Positions 32,676 to 33,389 of a stretch of 33,389 nucleotides of DNA are shown here, piece after piece (the stretch's first letter is position 1; every line of letters begins with the position of its first letter). Location: NCBI GenBank assembly GCA_003566675.1, contig PXCI01000327.1, forward strand, positions 1 to 33,389, written 5' to 3'. The stretch is from Clostridia bacterium (GTDB lineage: Bacteria > Bacillota > Sulfobacillia > SLMV01). A program made the translations under genes and the position numbers. The notes below the pieces were generated by a model. It had not been told where the DNA came from. It saw only the letters and a program-made list of their open reading frames with translations, and did no database searches.

Positions 32676-33389
32676 CGGAGAGCAGAGCTTTGTTCAGGGC
32701 GATGTCGTTCTGGAGATGCGGGGACCTCCTATCCGATAGAAAGAGTACTACCCCTGATAGAGGCAGAATACGCGACGCACAGCCTTTAGACGCCGCCGCT
32801 GAATCGAGCTGAACCGCCTTGGTCATCACGCGAGAAGAACCTGAGCTTTGGCGAACTGAACCGGGCAAAAATTCGACTCTGAATTCCTTCGCACTTTCTC
32901 CAACAGGTTCCTTCATTTTGCGACGAAGGTCCATCGTGAGTCGATTGCTTCGACAAGTCATGATCTTTTCCCGGGAAATAATCCTCACATCTGCAAAATT
33001 CACCTTCGGTGGCAAGGAGCAGACCCGTATGCTGATAGAAGATACTTGCAATGTGCACATATGCCGTCGGCCTGGGTAGCTTGCCCGCGAACGTTAACTT
33101 GCTCTGGCATCAGGCGTAGAGTTAGAGGCGTAGAGTTATTCCGATCCTACGCCCCAATGATGTGGCGCCTTCTCAAGTGCTTGTCCAATTCCCGTCCCTG
33201 TTTCGGGATGTGAACCAACCGGCTAGCATCTGGGTGGTTGTCAACTGGCTGCACCCGCTGTCAATTCGACGTGTGGTGTGGGCGCATGGGACATCCACCG
33301 CGCTCGGTAAATATTAACTGATAAGGCATAGCTTTTTGAGATGGTCTGGTGCGGAGGAGGAAGTAAGAGGCCGGGTGGGGAGAACATTC
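32676..33389. other. Right-hand end without a recognisable gene
   Basis: The longest frames are about 90-135 codons, and none resembles a known family. A minus-strand frame at 32656-33060 (134 codons, basic middle part) is the best candidate but has no clear start signal and runs over the methyltransferase promoter. No transposase, integrase or tRNA was found. Confidence 0.45.
33112..33138. repeat. Short tandem repeat, period 14
   Basis: AGGCGTAGAGTTA occurs at 33112-33124 and again at 33126-33138, separated by one G, giving nearly two copies of a 14-base unit. It lies in otherwise empty sequence. Confidence 0.8.

Noticed and set aside
32656-33060. Minus-strand open frame of 134 codons
   Set aside because: No recognisable family, no SD-supported start, and it overlaps the promoter of the methyltransferase gene.

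Overview
The window looks like chromosomal DNA of an endospore-forming Bacillota bacterium, probably of a clostridial or Symbiobacterium-like lineage. This is inferred from gene content, not from a database search. The evidence is spoIIE closely linked to tilS and ftsH, a spore photoproduct lyase homologue, a meso-diaminopimelate dehydrogenase, frequent GTG/TTG starts behind strong AGGAGG-type ribosome binding sites, and a yybP-ykoY riboswitch. No rRNA, tRNA, CRISPR array, insertion sequence or prophage gene was recognised.

Layout. 1-2730 (minus): MATE transporter, mobA and a truncated fdhD; mobA and fdhD overlap and concern molybdenum cofactor and formate dehydrogenase maturation. 2892-6025 (plus): GNAT acetyltransferase, a TPR/lytic transglycosylase lipid-anchored or membrane-anchored protein, and a DUF134 helix-turn-helix protein with a perfect 17-bp inverted repeat upstream. 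6105-9816: divergent spore photoproduct lyase homologue and a large M14 metallopeptidase. 10103-11405 (minus): promoter, yybP-ykoY (Mn2+) riboswitch, terminator and a lone oadB gene, the most interesting unit here. 11454-11900: remains of a CPA2 antiporter gene joined to what may be the tail of a PII-like gene, followed by a terminator. 12000-15380: QueG-like iron-sulfur protein, DUF2958 protein, M20 amidohydrolase (minus), signal peptidase I. 16049-17431: small conserved-looking protein and ddh. 17432-21036 (minus): oligopeptide-type ABC transporter (binding lipoprotein and two permeases, no ATPases). 21313-30915: kbl, spoIIE, tilS, ftsH, cca and a minus-strand deaminase. 30916-33389: sparse region with one methyltransferase gene.

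How the parts fit. The riboswitch unit is complete on the minus strand: a -35/-10 pair, an aptamer with the GGGGAGTAGC and GCGAGACC signatures, and a 15-bp terminator hairpin that reuses the 3' strand of aptamer helix P1. High Mn2+ should therefore turn on the downstream gene. That gene encodes OadB, normally the Na+-translocating membrane subunit of a biotin decarboxylase complex, but no alpha or gamma subunit gene is nearby. It keeps the residues known to line the ion path in OadB, so a manganese-linked ion transport role is a reasonable hypothesis.

Two enzymes lack their expected catalytic cysteines: the spore photoproduct lyase homologue has Ala where the H-atom donor Cys is expected, and the FdhD fragment has Ser where the CxxC region is expected. 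The spoIIE promoter region shows a -35/-10 pair with 21-bp spacing, as known for the Spo0A-controlled spoIIE promoter of Bacillus subtilis.
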